19,487 nucleotides of DNA. Origin: JBBRLA01 sp038231615 (lineage in GTDB: Bacteria; Myxococcota_A; Polyangia; Palsa-1104; JAEUJZ01). This document shows positions 7,634 through 15,485 of the stretch, in pieces. Location: positions 1 through 19,487 of the forward strand of contig JBBRLA010000078.1 of the NCBI GenBank assembly GCA_038231615.1. The letters are read 5' to 3'. Position numbers and translations under genes: made by a program. Position 1 is the stretch's first letter. Every line of letters begins with the position of its first letter. The notes below the pieces were generated by a model that was not told the DNA's origin, did not search any database, and saw nothing but the letters and a program-made list of their open reading frames with translations.

Positions 7634-9433
7634 TCAGATGATCGGCGCCTTCACGATTGCCTTGTGGAAGGCCTGCCCGCTGTAGAAGTCGTTGACCCGG
7701 CGGATGTCGCCGCGGGTCACCGCCGCGAGCACTGCCGCCATGGCGGCGTTGCCGGCCTTGCGCTTGGCCACGGTACCGTCGTTCGAGGTGGTGAACGACC
7801 CGTCCACCGGGAAGGGGATCAGGTCCCCGGTGTCGTAGTCCCACAATCCACCCTCGCCCGGGCCCGGATCGTTGTGGTTGTTGGTCACCACTCCGTCTCC
7901 CGGCACGATCCGGTCCCCGCCGAAGAACCCGCTCTTCAGCATGCCGTTGGACATGATCCAGGTCCGGTTCTGGCCGCCCGTGGTCGGGTCGTTCCAGTTG
8001 CTGGTGTTCAGCGCGGTGCGAGGCACGTCACCGACGAAGGCGATGACCGTGTTGTCCCCCAGCTTGAGGTTGGGGTAGTACGGATCGGGCGACGACATCA
8101 GGTCGTCCATGAAGGCGTTGAGCAGGTTGCCGAAGATCGCCGCGGCCCCTGCGGCGTTGATGCCGCCCACGCCGCCAGCGAGAAAGAGGCCGTGGGGGTC
8201 GTCGTTGAAGTAGCCCATGGCCACCTGCGCCGTCAGCCCGAGCTTCAGCGCCTTGGCAGTGACGATCATGCGGTCGCGCAGCTCGGCGGCCTTGGGGGCG
8301 AAGTTGCCGGTGACGCCGTAGCGCGCCCGGTCGGCGTCGGTCGGAAGCAGCTTCTCCGACAGGTTCAGTCCGACCAGGTTGGCCGCCAGCTTGCCGGTGG
8401 TGTAGCCCCGGGTGAAGGTGGGCAGCGTGGCGGTCTTGCTGCTGCCGATGAGGCCCTTGGTGTAGGCCTCGAAGAGTACGGCGTTGGCCGGGTTGCTGAG
8501 GATGCCGCCGGCGCGGGCCGCGTTGCTGTTGAACAGGTCCACCATGGACAGGGCGTTGGGCACGGTGGCGGGGGTCGGGGAGCCCGGCAACCGGTTCTGG
8601 GCGTAGAAGTTGGTGGCATCGCCGCCGTCGTCACCGCCCACCAGGTTGCCCACCAGGATCACCGGAGTGATCGACGGGATGACCGACTGGATGGTGGCCG
8701 CCGCCGCGCACACCGTGATCTGCTTGTCCTGGTTCACGAAGTGGTTGTGCGACCCGTTGATGTGGAACGGGGTGATCCCGCCGCCATCAATGGTGGTGAT
8801 GGCCTTGGTGATGCCGTAGTTGTCGAGCCACGGGGTCTCGCGCGCCGCAATGATGAAGTTCTTGGTCGGGTCGGCGCCGACGTTGGTGGGGATCGGGTTG
8901 TTGCCGGACAGGCCGTAGACCTTCTTGTCGATCGTCCGGGAGGCCGCGTTGGGGGCGACATAGCCCCGGAACGCCTGGTTGTCCACGCCGTAGAAGTACT
9001 TGAAGCGCTCGCCGACGGCCCACGATCCCAGGTTCTTGCCCGGCGCCTTGGGCGGGTCGGTGTTGTAGTTGACGGTGTTCTTCACCTGGGCGGAAAGGCC
9101 GGTGCCGTCGCCACCGCCGCCAGTGCTCTGCAGAAAGTGAGCGGCGAATGTCGGGGTGTAGCGATCCCCGCTGACCGCCGTGGTGTTCTTCACGCTATCG
9201 GCAAACGAGTCGGGGTGCGGGAAGAGCAGTTGCGGGTAGCCGTGCGCCCCGCCCTGCCCGACGAATACCACCAGCCGCTGTGTGGGGTGCGCGGCGTCGC
9301 CGTGGGCGAAGCCGCCGGCGCGCTCGATGAAGTCCATGAGGCGCGTGGGGCCCCAGCCCAGGGCGGCGCCGATGGCCACTGCCCCTTGCATGAAGGCCCG
9401 ACGGGTCGCGCCGCGAAGTTCCTTGTTCGACAT
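7634..9433 (-). CDS. Tat-exported DUF1501-like protein
   Basis: This 599-aa protein is last in the three-gene operon. Its N-terminus carries a twin-arginine signal (TRRAFMQGAVAIGAALG, about residues 10-26), so it is exported folded, possibly with a cofactor. The mature start TQRLVVFVGQGGAHGYPQLL and the C-terminal segment NTVIAFVGDVPRTALN, then GGQNRTWIMSNG and FFGGDRI, follow the order of DUF1501 proteins (alkaline-phosphatase-like fold), where SEFGRTP and a DH motif stand in these places. The match is distant and the usual metal ligands are not obvious. AAGGAG at 9440-9445 gives strong ribosome-binding support for this ATG; the upstream gene stops 42 bp away. DUF1501 proteins are often paired with DUF1549-type cytochromes, which fits the neighbour. 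The reaction is unknown. Confidence 0.82.
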   Translation of the reverse strand: MSNKELRGATRRAFMQGAVAIGAALGWGPTRLMDFIERAGGFAHGDAAHPTQRLVVFVGQGGAHGYPQLLFPHPDSFADSVKNTTAVSGDRYTPTFAAHFLQSTGGGGDGTGLSAQVKNTVNYNTDPPKAPGKNLGSWAVGERFKYFYGVDNQAFRGYVAPNAASRTIDKKVYGLSGNNPIPTNVGADPTKNFIIAARETPWLDNYGITKAITTIDGGGITPFHINGSHNHFVNQDKQITVCAAAATIQSVIPSITPVILVGNLVGGDDGGDATNFYAQNRLPGSPTPATVPNALSMVDLFNSNAARAGGILSNPANAVLFEAYTKGLIGSSKTATLPTFTRGYTTGKLAANLVGLNLSEKLLPTDADRARYGVTGNFAPKAAELRDRMIVTAKALKLGLTAQVAMGYFNDDPHGLFLAGGVGGINAAGAAAIFGNLLNAFMDDLMSSPDPYYPNLKLGDNTVIAFVGDVPRTALNTSNWNDPTTGGQNRTWIMSNGMLKSGFFGGDRIVPGDGVVTNNHNDPGPGEGGLWDYDTGDLIPFPVDGSFTTSNDGTVAKRKAGNAAMAAVLAAVTRGDIRRVNDFYSGQAFHKAIVKAPII

Positions 9434-9475
9434 GATCAGCTCCTTGTCTTCGAATTGTGGCTTCGACGTCCGTCG

Positions 9476-10399
9476 TTACTCACAGCTATGCGCCGCGCTG
9501 AGAACCGCGGCCACCGCCAGGCGCTTGCCGGTTTCCAGGGCCGTGATCGCCGACACGGCGATGGTCCGGGTGATGCTCTCACTGCCGTCGTCGTTGCGGA
9601 CCTTGAGGTTGACCGAGGCGGCCGGGGTGGCCACGGCCTGGGCCACCACCCGCGAGCACAGGGTGATCTGGTCATCGGTGGCCGGGTAGCCCTGAAGGCA
9701 GGTGACGCCGGCCTCGTTGCAGGTGTTGTCGGCGTTGAAGAGCACCGCCGGCTTGCCGGCCAGCATGCAGCCCGCCCCCGAGAGGGTGCCGGCGACGAGT
9801 TCGGGGGCCGCCGAGGCGAACAGATCGAAGAGCTTGGTGCCGCTGGCGGTGCTCTGCCCCGTGGCCTCCGCCAGGCGTGCGCTGTACTGGGGCAGGCCCA
9901 GGGTCAGCCGCGCGTCGCAGTAGACGAACTTGGCCGGCTGCGAAATGTTGCCCAGGCACGAGAGGCGATCGTCGGCGCGAGCCGCGCAGGTCGCGTTGAT
10001 GAGCGGGCTGCAATCGGTGATGGCGGGCACGGGCAGGATCGAGGTCCCGCCTGCCTTCATGTCCACCCCGCGGCTCACCAAGAGCCGCCCCAGGGTGTCG
10101 AACTTCATCTTGTTGCACGAGTGCTTGCGCGCCGACACGTCGAGCGAACCGACGTTGGACAGCTGCTGGGCCACCAGGTTCGGATCGCCGCTCTGGTCCC
10201 AGACGGTGACGCCGTCGGCGGGGTTCTGCGGGCGCACCGCGGTGGGGGCGCTGGAGGTATCGGTACCCCCCTGCTGGGGCCCGGTGGCCACGGCGGGAGG
10301 CAGGTTACTCTGCGGAGCAGAGGGATCATAGGTGGGGAGACACCCGTTGCTCCCGACCAGGGCCAGGATGCCCATGAATCTTAGCAGCGACTTTTGCAT
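9476..10399 (-). CDS. Exported protein of unknown function, middle gene of c-haem operon
   Basis: This 307-aa protein is read from the ATG at 10399, supported by GAGGAG at 10408-10413; a longer frame to 10438 overlaps the upstream gene and lacks such a site. The N-terminus (MQKSLLRFMGILALVGSNGC) is a signal peptide ending in a Cys, though the lipobox is poor (SNGC), so lipidation is uncertain. A Pro/Gln/Ser-rich linker follows (about 25-65), then a globular region with about ten cysteines, for example KHSCNKMKFDTLGRLL, ITDCSPLINATC and ADNTCNEAGVTCLQGYP. I do not recognise the family. It lies 16 bp after the stop of the c-haem protein gene and 42 bp before the Tat protein gene, so the three are almost certainly co-transcribed and probably form one envelope complex. 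Confidence 0.82.
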   Translation of the reverse strand: MQKSLLRFMGILALVGSNGCLPTYDPSAPQSNLPPAVATGPQQGGTDTSSAPTAVRPQNPADGVTVWDQSGDPNLVAQQLSNVGSLDVSARKHSCNKMKFDTLGRLLVSRGVDMKAGGTSILPVPAITDCSPLINATCAARADDRLSCLGNISQPAKFVYCDARLTLGLPQYSARLAEATGQSTASGTKLFDLFASAAPELVAGTLSGAGCMLAGKPAVLFNADNTCNEAGVTCLQGYPATDDQITLCSRVVAQAVATPAASVNLKVRNDDGSESITRTIAVSAITALETGKRLAVAAVLSAAHSCE

Positions 10400-10415
10400 G
10401 TTCGTGTCTCCTCGC

Positions 10416-11957
10416 CTAGAACCGGATGAAGTTGGCATCGGTGTACATCTTGTACATGGCCATCTTCAGGTTGTATTTGTTGCTCTTGAAGTACGCCGTC
10501 AGGTCATCGATGACCGCATCCGGGACCAGCGCCAACTGGTCCACGACGTCGTCGCGGGAGTAGGCGTTGTTCCACAACCGGATCATCATGCACTTGGCAG
10601 TGGTGTCATCGGCCGCCATCTGCTTGCCGAAGGCGTTGAAGTTGGGCACGGCGGGGCCGCCGAAGTCGATGCCGGGCAGGCCGTACTTCCAGGAGATTGC
10701 GCCCGTGCACACCGCGTTGGCGACGGGCTTGGCGGGATCCGGGTTGCACTGCCACTGGTACTCCTGGATCTGGGCGAAGGGCGACCCGGTCGCGGTGGAG
10801 GTGACCATCAGCTTGTTGGTGGGGCTGCGGAAGCCCACCTGATCGAACACGCCGAAGAGGGGGGCGCGGTGGTTCTGGGTGCCGTGGCAGTTCTGGCAGT
10901 CCCCCCGGAAGTTGACGAATTCGGTGTTTTTGGCGACCACGCCGCCGCGGGCGGTGCGGGGCAGGTTCACCGCGTCGAAGACCGCCTTGTGACCGTCCGT
11001 GTTGTTGGTGACGCTGTCGAAGTCCCAGGGCGAGGAATACAGGTACTCGCCGATCTGTTTCGGCTTGGCGGCAAACTCCGAGGGCAGCGCCGAGCAGGCG
11101 AAGACTTCCTGGATCAGGCGCGAGCGGCGGAAGCCGAAGTTGGAGTAGTACTGGGCCAGAAAGCCCGGGTTGGTCAAGACGCCGGCCTGCTGTCCCTCGG
11201 GCACGTTGTTGCCCGGGAAGGTGTCCGTCTTGGCGGCGCACGAGCCGTCCGCGAAGGTGGCGCTGACCGGATCGAAGGTGGGGCAGGTGTTGCTGCTCTG
11301 GGTGAAGAGGTTGGTCATGTCGGTCTCTTCGACCGTGAGGCGCGCGGCCAGGGCCGGGGCGGTATCCAGGCTGACCGAGCGCATGTCGGTCATGGAGGCC
11401 TGGAACAGGGCGGTCAGCGTGCCGCCCATGCGCATCTGGTTGCGCCAGAAGTTGAACATCTGGCGGCGGAATTCGGGGGTGGTGACGTACTTGCCGCTGC
11501 CGTCCTTGGTGCCGAAGATATAGGTGTGGACCAGATCGTTGTAGACGAAGGACGGATCGTTCTCGGTGCTGTCGTTCTTGCCGGCCTTGACCGCGGCCTG
11601 CATGCGGCGGATATCGGTCAGGGTGGGCAGATCGCCGTGCAGCTTGATCGATGCGGTGCGCAGGGCCAGGCCGTAGTCCACGTCCCGGTCCAGGTTGTCC
11701 ACCTTGCCGGTACTGGAAGACAGACCATCGCCGCTCGGGATGTAGCGATAGGTGCTCAGGTTGAGCGAGGGTCGAGTGGTGGTGGCCGCGTGTTCATAGC
11801 TGATCGGAGTGCCTTCACCGGAGGCGCTCGCGGGGGCAGCGCCTACCTCGGCGTTGCCACAGCCCATGGCCGGGGCGAAAAGGGCCCCGAGCCCCATCGC
11901 GAACAGGGTTGCCGAGCCGCTCGGCAACCGGCTCGACATACAGTTTTTCTTGCTCAT
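10416..11957 (-). CDS. Exported c-haem protein, DUF1549-like
   Basis: This 513-aa protein is the first gene of the minus operon. The ATG at 11957 is chosen because CTCCTC at 11965-11970 gives a GAGGAG site 7 bp upstream; the longer frame to 12161 is rejected. A signal peptide ends near AMGCG, a possible but weak lipobox. One c-haem motif, CQNCH (Cys354, Cys357, His358), lies in a GDCQNCHGTQNHRAPLFGVF context. Before it, LHGDLPTLTDIRRMQAA and TTPEFRRQMFNFWRNQM follow the pattern of DUF1549 (substrate-independent order: LxGLPPT, then a helix with W near 'hWLD'); the C-terminal YNLKMAMYKMYTDANF resembles the end of DUF1553/DUF1585 modules. Domain names are inferred by resemblance. The likely role is a periplasmic or surface mono-haem cytochrome working with the DUF1501-like product. 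Confidence 0.84.
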   Translation of the reverse strand: MSKKNCMSSRLPSGSATLFAMGLGALFAPAMGCGNAEVGAAPASASGEGTPISYEHAATTTRPSLNLSTYRYIPSGDGLSSSTGKVDNLDRDVDYGLALRTASIKLHGDLPTLTDIRRMQAAVKAGKNDSTENDPSFVYNDLVHTYIFGTKDGSGKYVTTPEFRRQMFNFWRNQMRMGGTLTALFQASMTDMRSVSLDTAPALAARLTVEETDMTNLFTQSSNTCPTFDPVSATFADGSCAAKTDTFPGNNVPEGQQAGVLTNPGFLAQYYSNFGFRRSRLIQEVFACSALPSEFAAKPKQIGEYLYSSPWDFDSVTNNTDGHKAVFDAVNLPRTARGGVVAKNTEFVNFRGDCQNCHGTQNHRAPLFGVFDQVGFRSPTNKLMVTSTATGSPFAQIQEYQWQCNPDPAKPVANAVCTGAISWKYGLPGIDFGGPAVPNFNAFGKQMAADDTTAKCMMIRLWNNAYSRDDVVDQLALVPDAVIDDLTAYFKSNKYNLKMAMYKMYTDANFIRF

Positions 11958-11998
11958 CGCACATCTCCTCTTTGGGGGGCGCGTTCGACAAGTGCACA

Positions 11999-12014
11999 TG
12001 CCAGTTCCATGCCA
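11999..12014 (-). promoter_or_regulatory. Sigma54-type promoter of the c-haem operon
   Basis: On the minus strand TGGCATG (12014-12008), N4, TGGCA (12003-11999) matches the sigma54 consensus TGGCACG-N4-TTGCA with two mismatches, keeping the GG and GC dinucleotides at the exact spacing. Transcription would start near 11988, about 30 nt before the ATG at 11957, leaving room for the GAGGAG site. This predicts activation by an enhancer-binding protein. Confidence 0.5.
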
Positions 12015-12249
12015 GCGTCGCGCTTTTGGCGCGGAGCAAACCGGCTCGTTGCATTTCGGGCACTTGGGGGAACCGGCCGGTAGGGGGTTTATGTGGGCAA
12101 GACGCGGGACGGGGACAGACGGTGACAAAATTGCACCGAACATCGGTCCTGCTGTCCCCACACAGGCGAAAAGGTGAGGCCATCAGTCACCAGCACAGGA
12201 GAGCCAAGGCCGGCTTTGCCGCCCGCCTGGTGGCGGCCAGCCTTTGCCG

Positions 12250-12279
12250 TTGACCTGCGAAGGGTTAGAAGACTATGAT
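12250..12279 (+). promoter_or_regulatory. Sigma70-type promoter of the large kinase
   Basis: TTGACC (12250-12255), 18 nt, TATGAT (12274-12279): each box matches five of six consensus bases. Start of transcription near 12286 would give a leader of about 58 nt to the TTG start at 12344, which has GAGGAG at 12333-12338. Confidence 0.6.
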
Positions 12280-12343
12280 GAGGTTCGCCCTCTAGTGATA
12301 AAATTCTTCGGGTCCCGTGGTCTGGCCGGTTTGAGGAGCGCGC

Positions 12344-15208
12344 TTGCGACAACCGCTTCCCTTCGGAAAATACCTGCTCCTCGAGCGCATCTCCGTCGGA
12401 GGCATGGCGGAGGTCTTCAAGGCCAAGGCCTTCGGCGTGGAAGGCTTCGAGAAGATCCTCGCGATCAAGCGCATCCTGCCGTCGATGGCGGAGGACGCGG
12501 ACTTCATCCAGATGTTCATCGATGAGGCCAAGATCTGCGGCCAGTTGAACCACGCCAACATCTGTCAGACCTTCGAGCTGGGCCGCATCGAGGACAGCCA
12601 CTTCATCGCGATGGAGTACATCTGGGGCAAGGATCTGCTTCAGATCCAGAACCGCTTCCGGCGCATGCGCAAGACCATGCCACCGAACATGGCGGCCCAC
12701 GTGGCCTCCAAGGTCTGCGAGGGGCTGGACTACGCCCACCGCAAGAAGGACGCCACCGGCAGGCCGCTGGGCATCATCCACCGGGACGTCTCGCCGCAGA
12801 ACATCCTGGTCAGCTATGAGGGGGAGTGCAAGGTCATCGACTTCGGCATTGCCAAGGCGGCGTCGCGCTCGTCCAAGACCCAGGCCGGGGTGCTGAAGGG
12901 CAAGTTCGGCTACATGAGCCCGGAGCACGTGCGGGGAATGCCGCTGGACCGGCGTTCGGACATCTTCTCTATCGGGACCATCCTTTATGAGATCCTGACC
13001 AACGAGCGGCTCTTTTTGGGGGAAAGCGACTTCGCCACCCTGGAGAAGGTCCGCAACGTGGACGTGCCGCCGCCCTCGACGCTGAACCCGGAGGTGCCGC
13101 CGGTCCTCGATCAGATCATCATGAAGGCGCTGGCCAAGGAGGTCGAGGACCGCTACCAGTGGGCCAGCGAGATGCAGGAAGCGCTGCTGAACTTCCTGGT
13201 CACCGAGGAGCCGGTCTACAACGCCAAGCCCCTGGCCGGCTGGATGCGCGAGCAGTTCAACGCCGAGATGCGGCGTGAGGCACAGATCCTGGAGGAGCAG
13301 CGGCGGATCGGGCGGGAGGCGATGGCCGCCCTGTCCCAGGGACGCGGCGGGGCGCCCCCCTCGATCCGGCTGCGGCCGCCGACGCTCTCGACCGGGGTGC
13401 CGGTGGCCTCTCGGCCGGGGCTTTTGTCCGGGCCCAGCTCGGCGGCGCCGGCCAGCCCCGCGCCGCCCCCGGTGCCGGAGAAGGCCAAACCGACGTCGGA
13501 GTTCGGGGACATCGAGACGAATGTTTCCGATGCCGACCTGGGCGACGTGGACCTGGGCGACATGCAGGGCGACGACCCGCTGGACGACACCGGGGAGAAG
13601 ACCGCGATCAGCATGGGCGCGGACAAGCCCCAAGAGGCGCACCCGGCGGACCTGGTGAACGAATCCACCCGCATCCTGGAGGGAGAGGACCCGGGCCAAC
13701 AGGAGGCGCAGCCGGGGGAGATCACGGCCTCGCCCACAGTGGTCTTCACGCAGGGGATGGCGCCAGCGCCCCCGACCCCCGTACAAAATCCCGCGGCGCA
13801 ACCTCAGCCGCACTATGGGCCCCCGTCGGGGCAGCCGACCCCGATGCAGATGCAGCAGATGCAGATGCAGCAGATGCAGCAAATGCAGATGCAGGACCCG
13901 CGGGCGTCCACCGGGATGGTGGTCTTGCCCCCCAACTTCGCGGGGATGACGCCGATGAACGCCCCCTATGGGACCGGGGCCTTCATGGCGGTGCAAATGC
14001 CCGGGGGCGGCACCGGCATGGTGATGCTACCGCCGGGAAACTACCAGGGGGCCGCCGGCGTCTTTCAGGGGCCCTATCCGCCGCAAAACGAGGTACGGCG
14101 GGGCACGGGATCGTCGGCGTTGTGGAAGGACATCCTGGTCGGTGTGCTGGTGGCGGTGACAGTGGTGGCGGCGGTGCTGGGGGTGAAGTTCATGCTGACC
14201 CCCAGCAAGGGGACGATCATCCTGACCGTGCTACCGCCGCGGGCGGCAGAGGTGAGCCTGGACGGCAAGGTGGTGGCCAAGGTGCAGCCGGGGGGCTCGG
14301 CCCTCTTGCGGGAGGTCCCCCGGGGGCCGCATCGCATCCGGGTGCGCGCCGAGGACGGGGACGCCCAGCAGGTGGTCAACGTGAGCCCGGGCGAGCCGAC
14401 CCAGGTAACGGTGCAACTGAGCCCGAGCCAGGGCGAACCGGCGCGGACCTCCGGGCAGGGCAGCGGGACGATCAAGCTGAAGCTGCCCCTGGAAGGGGTG
14501 CTGGTGTCGATCGATGGGCGGCTGGTCAGCGACAAGGACGTCCAGAAGGGCTACCTGGTGGCCGCGGGGCCTCACGAGATCCGGGTCAGCAAGGCCGGCA
14601 GGCGGGAGCGGACGCTCAAGGTGCAGGTCGAGGCGGGGAAGGAGTTGGAGCAGCAGGTGGATCTGGAAGAGGCCCGAGGCAAGCTGATCGTCAACACCGA
14701 TCCTCCCGGGGCGGACATCTCGGTGGACGGCAAGTCCCAGGGGAAGAGCCCGGTGAAGGTCGAGGACCTTTCGCCGGGCCAGCAGATCCGGGTGGTGGTG
14801 CGCAAGCACGGCTTCTCTAACATCGTGAAGTACGTGTCGTTCGATGACGACAACGGCTATGACCAGAACCTGGACATCCGCCTGGCCAGCGGCTCGGGGA
14901 CCAAGACGCCGACGGGGCACGAGGCGCTGATGAAGGAGCCGGCGGCGAAGGAGCCGGTGAAGCAGGAGCCGGTGACCACGGGGGAAGACGGCTTCCTGGT
15001 GGCGAACACCAAGCCCTGGGCCAAGGTCTTCGTCGATGGAAAGGACATGAACAAGACCACGCCGATCGCGCCGCGGGACCGCATCCCGCTGCGGCCGGGG
15101 AAGCACGTGGTGACCTTCGTGGCCAACCAGAAGAAGTACCACTTCAACGTGGTAGTCAAGCCGGGCGAAGTCAGCAAGATCATACAAGAGCTGACCGATT
15201 CCAACTGA
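12344..15208 (+). CDS. Ser/Thr kinase with four periplasmic PEGA-like repeats
   Basis: This 954-aa kinase starts at a TTG, supported by GAGGAG 5 bp upstream and by the kinase fold beginning at once (FGKYLLLERISVGGMAEVF). Visible motifs: Lys42 (ILAIKRIL), HRDVSPQN (146-153, Ser where the usual loop has Lys), DFG (166-168), GYMSPEHVRG and the SDIFSIGTILYEIL helix. Residues 330-590 are a low-complexity cytoplasmic linker with an acidic part (DLGDVDLGDMQGDDPLDD) and a Met-Gln run (501-517). A single helix (597-618) leads to four PEGA-like beta repeats (about 623-690, 707-780, 780-850, 883-950); the third, IVNTDPPGADISVDGKSQG, is canonical. PEGA domains are thought to bind envelope or surface layers, so the kinase probably reads an envelope state. 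Its partner and substrate are not visible. Confidence 0.93.
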   Translation: MRQPLPFGKYLLLERISVGGMAEVFKAKAFGVEGFEKILAIKRILPSMAEDADFIQMFIDEAKICGQLNHANICQTFELGRIEDSHFIAMEYIWGKDLLQIQNRFRRMRKTMPPNMAAHVASKVCEGLDYAHRKKDATGRPLGIIHRDVSPQNILVSYEGECKVIDFGIAKAASRSSKTQAGVLKGKFGYMSPEHVRGMPLDRRSDIFSIGTILYEILTNERLFLGESDFATLEKVRNVDVPPPSTLNPEVPPVLDQIIMKALAKEVEDRYQWASEMQEALLNFLVTEEPVYNAKPLAGWMREQFNAEMRREAQILEEQRRIGREAMAALSQGRGGAPPSIRLRPPTLSTGVPVASRPGLLSGPSSAAPASPAPPPVPEKAKPTSEFGDIETNVSDADLGDVDLGDMQGDDPLDDTGEKTAISMGADKPQEAHPADLVNESTRILEGEDPGQQEAQPGEITASPTVVFTQGMAPAPPTPVQNPAAQPQPHYGPPSGQPTPMQMQQMQMQQMQQMQMQDPRASTGMVVLPPNFAGMTPMNAPYGTGAFMAVQMPGGGTGMVMLPPGNYQGAAGVFQGPYPPQNEVRRGTGSSALWKDILVGVLVAVTVVAAVLGVKFMLTPSKGTIILTVLPPRAAEVSLDGKVVAKVQPGGSALLREVPRGPHRIRVRAEDGDAQQVVNVSPGEPTQVTVQLSPSQGEPARTSGQGSGTIKLKLPLEGVLVSIDGRLVSDKDVQKGYLVAAGPHEIRVSKAGRRERTLKVQVEAGKELEQQVDLEEARGKLIVNTDPPGADISVDGKSQGKSPVKVEDLSPGQQIRVVVRKHGFSNIVKYVSFDDDNGYDQNLDIRLASGSGTKTPTGHEALMKEPAAKEPVKQEPVTTGEDGFLVANTKPWAKVFVDGKDMNKTTPIAPRDRIPLRPGKHVVTFVANQKKYHFNVVVKPGEVSKIIQELTDSN
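13844..13894 (+). repeat. Met-Gln codon repeat in the kinase linker
   Basis: ATGCAG units alternate with extra CAG codons, encoding 17 consecutive Met and Gln residues (501-517). It stays in frame and lies in the flexible linker between the kinase and the membrane helix. Repeat number is likely to vary between strains by slippage. Confidence 0.8.
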
Positions 15209-15379
15209 TCGGAGCACGGCAACGTAAAACGCCCTCAAGCAAGTGGGCGCCGCTCTAAACAGTGTCAAGTTGACGAAGAGTCAGCAAGAAGCACATGGCC
15301 GGAGCAGATTTTGGCGCACCCCCGCAACGACCGAGGGAGCGTACTCCTGTATGTGACCGAAGGGAGTGTGGGGGCACTC

Positions 15380-15445
15380 CCCACCGACTCGCATTCGCGA
15401 GTCGGCGTGGGCCCACCCATGGCCTCGCGAATGCGAGGACATGGG
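15380..15445. repeat. Pair of mutually inverted hairpins (REP/BIME-like)
   Basis: Hairpin A: CCGACTCGC (15384-15392), loop ATTC, GCGAGTCGG (15397-15405), extended by four pairs beyond a 2-nt bulge (15380-15411). Hairpin B: CCCATG and CCTCGC (15416-15428), loop GAAT, GCGAGG and CATGGG (15433-15445), with one mismatch. The core CTCGCATTCGCGAG of A occurs inverted in B. The pair lies in the 277-bp gap between the convergent kinase and aminopeptidase genes, so it may also end both transcripts. The rest of the gap holds only a weak CGCCC/GGGCG hairpin (15230-15249), a GTCAAGTTGAC palindrome (15264-15274) and no gene. Confidence 0.7.
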
Positions 15446-15485
15446 GGAGAGGTACGCCAAAAGCTGCCCGGCCAGGTGCTTCTGT

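Larger units (their letters stand above)
11958..12343. other. 386-bp divergent intergenic region
   Basis: No gene is supported here. Minus side: ribosome-binding site and sigma54-like promoter for the c-haem operon. Centre: a nested inverted repeat, GGGGACAG (12111-12118) with CTGTCCCC (12152-12159), enclosing CGGTG/CACCG (12120-12138). Then GGTGA/TCACC (12173-12177 and 12187-12191) and an imperfect stem-loop (12206-12244). Plus side: sigma70-like promoter at 12250-12279 for the large kinase. Confidence 0.7.

Noticed and set aside
7460..10384. A 974-codon open frame on the plus strand, opposite the export operon
   Set aside because: The product is low-complexity Val/Gly/Arg/His sequence without domains, and the minus strand carries genes with ribosome-binding sites and export signals; it is a GC-driven antisense shadow.
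10332..12083. A 583-codon plus-strand open frame opposite the c-haem protein
   Set aside because: Same pattern of biased composition without motifs; the minus strand has the CQNCH protein with a good ribosome-binding site.
11958..12161. N-terminal extension of the c-haem protein with a CPKCNEPVC zinc-ribbon-like stretch
   Set aside because: The internal ATG at 11957 has GAGGAG upstream and begins a signal peptide; the extension would bury that signal and overlaps the sigma54-like promoter.
13844..13894. Regular short repeats considered as a CRISPR array
   Set aside because: The repeats are 3- and 6-bp codon units without spacers inside a coding frame.
12089..13996. A 635-codon minus-strand open frame opposite the large kinase
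   Set aside because: Antisense of a clear kinase domain; His/Leu/Arg-rich with no fold signal.
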